Shown here piece after piece: positions 4,534 through 5,462 of a stretch of DNA of 5,462 bases (the stretch's first letter is position 1; each line of letters begins with the position of its first letter). A program made the position numbers and the translations under genes. This DNA is from Methanosalsum sp. (lineage in GTDB: Archaea; Halobacteriota; Methanosarcinia; Methanosarcinales; Methanosarcinaceae). Below the pieces are notes generated by a model. It did not search any database, was not told the origin of the DNA, and saw only the letters and a program-made list of their open reading frames with translations. The DNA is taken from contig SKZM01000030.1 in assembly GCA_007127385.1 (NCBI GenBank), forward strand, positions 1 to 5,462, written 5' to 3'.

Positions 4534-5462
4534 TTATTCGGATATTTTTTCTACCTGCTCAAAAAAAACCGGCCAGAATGGGTCCTGATCAGGTACTTCA
4601 AGAGGTATTTCAGATCCATCCATTCGCTGCATGATACGTGTACCCGGATCGTCGGTCACACTGCCAATAACCGAAGCTGCAATTCCCTTCCTGCTTAGAG
4701 CACTGATTATCCTGTCTGAAAAGCCGGCATCTGCAGTGATCAGCAGGGAGCCTTCAGCTATCGCTTTGACAGGATCTATATCAAATGCTTCACAGACCAT
4801 GCGAACCTCATCAGGATATACGAACAAATTCTCATCAACAGTCATGCCAACACCACTTGCATCTGCAATCTCTGCAAGACCACCTATAACCCCACCTTCA
4901 GTAGCATCATGCATGGCAGTAACACCACCTTCGTCCATAGCAATCAGGGCATCAGCTACCACAGTCATCTGTTTGCTGAGAGCCTTTGCCTTATCTATCA
5001 GCTCAGATGAGTAGTTATTCTCCAGTTCTGTCTCACCAAGTACTGAGAGTATACCTGCAGTCTCAATGGCAGGACCTTTTGTCAGAATGATATCATTACC
5101 CGGAACAGCTCCTGCCGGAGTTACAAACCTATCTCTGTCAGCTACCGAGAAAACCGTAATCCCTCCAATGGTCGGAGAAGTAAAACCAGGATAATAGCCG
5201 GTGTGTCCTCCTGCTATAGAAATACCCAGTTCAAGGGCTGCATTGTGGATAGAATCCACAATTATACGCAGATCATCATCAGAAGTTCCGGGTGGCAGCA
5301 GCAGAGAATAGGTCATATACTCAGGTTTTACACCCATAACAGCCACATCACTGGCCCCAATATGAACCGTACACCACCCAAATATGTCAAGTGGAAGTTT
5401 TGGGATCATAAATATCGGATCTTCTGCAACAATGAGAACCTTATTATTCCCAATATCAATTA
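4534..5462 (-). CDS. HypE-like AIR-synthase-family protein, 5' end outside window
   Basis: The frame stays open past the internal ATG at 5409 to the right edge. The codons before that ATG read IDIGNNKVLIVAEDPIF, which is the usual first strand of AIRS-fold proteins (gene product 'visible residues 1-17'), so the true start lies outside. The family uses ATP to activate or phosphorylate an oxygen-containing group (PurM, HypE, ThiL, SelD). In the 308 visible residues the N-terminal AIRS domain has GASDVAVMGVKP (35-46; Asp38 a likely Mg-ATP ligand) and GGHTG (84-88). The C-terminal domain starts near TKGPAIET (127-134) and has HDATEGGVIGGLAEIADASG (184-203), the pattern found in HypE. True HypE ends in a cysteine that receives the carbamoyl group during NiFe-hydrogenase cyanide ligand synthesis; this protein ends EQVEKISE, so that reaction is unlikely. 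Substrate is unknown. It is upstream of the antiporter on the same strand, but the 204-bp gap with promoter elements argues for separate transcription. Confidence 0.88.
   Translation of the reverse strand, partial: IDIGNNKVLIVAEDPIFMIPKLPLDIFGWCTVHIGASDVAVMGVKPEYMTYSLLLPPGTSDDDLRIIVDSIHNAALELGISIAGGHTGYYPGFTSPTIGGITVFSVADRDRFVTPAGAVPGNDIILTKGPAIETAGILSVLGETELENNYSSELIDKAKALSKQMTVVADALIAMDEGGVTAMHDATEGGVIGGLAEIADASGVGMTVDENLFVYPDEVRMVCEAFDIDPVKAIAEGSLLITADAGFSDRIISALSRKGIAASVIGSVTDDPGTRIMQRMDGSEIPLEVPDQDPFWPVFFEQVEKISE

Noticed and set aside
4631..5014. Plus-strand open frame opposite the HypE-like gene
   Set aside because: It is a shadow of the conserved AIRS-fold coding region.
5409..5409. 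ATG at 5409 as the true start of the HypE-like protein
   Set aside because: The frame stays open to the window edge (the partial edge codon NTA cannot be a stop) and the upstream codons encode the expected first beta strand.
1..5462. CRISPR arrays, insertion sequences, or a defence or secretion island
   Set aside because: No regularly spaced repeats, transposase or integrase motifs, terminal inverted repeats or toxin-antitoxin pairs are visible; the genes look like chromosomal housekeeping genes.

Overview
This AT-rich window most likely comes from a methanogenic archaeon of the Methanosarcinaceae (Methanohalophilus, Methanolobus or Methanococcoides-like). Three things point there: archaeal-type promoters (TATA boxes with purine-rich BRE-like flanks) combined with clear Shine-Dalgarno sites, an archaeal-type Thg1 polymerase, and an archaeal PRC-barrel protein with the GLNVYT...RGIA...IPYRWV pattern. 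The genus assignment is an inference from protein style, not from a marker gene.

Layout. Positions 1-407 (minus) hold the N-terminal part of a GNAT-like acetyltransferase that runs off the left edge. About 205 bp of divergent promoter DNA separates it from mdh (613-1539, plus), an NAD-type LDH-like malate dehydrogenase. After a 100-bp AT-rich gap comes a tight two-gene unit on the plus strand: a 90-aa PRC-barrel protein (1640-1912) and, 13 bp later, a Thg1-family 3'-5' nucleotidyltransferase (1926-2660). Thg1 converges, across 40 bp, with a minus-strand CPA2/Kef-type cation:proton antiporter carrying a C-terminal TrkA-N domain (2701-4329). A 204-bp promoter region lies upstream of the antiporter. 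Beyond it, 4534-5462 (minus) is a HypE-like AIR-synthase-family protein whose N-terminus lies outside the right edge.

The genes are mostly housekeeping and do not form one pathway: central carbon metabolism (malate/oxaloacetate), tRNA 5'-end synthesis or repair, a small protein that may be linked to cell division, monovalent cation/pH homeostasis, and an ATP-dependent AIRS-fold enzyme of unknown substrate. I see no mobile element, CRISPR array, RNA gene or defence island, and no convincing new multi-gene system. The points most worth a second look are the altered HGD motif (HDN) next to the catalytic His of Mdh, the PRC-barrel/thg1 pairing, the TAG stop of thg1 in a lineage that often decodes TAG as pyrrolysine, and the HypE-like protein that lacks HypE's C-terminal cysteine.
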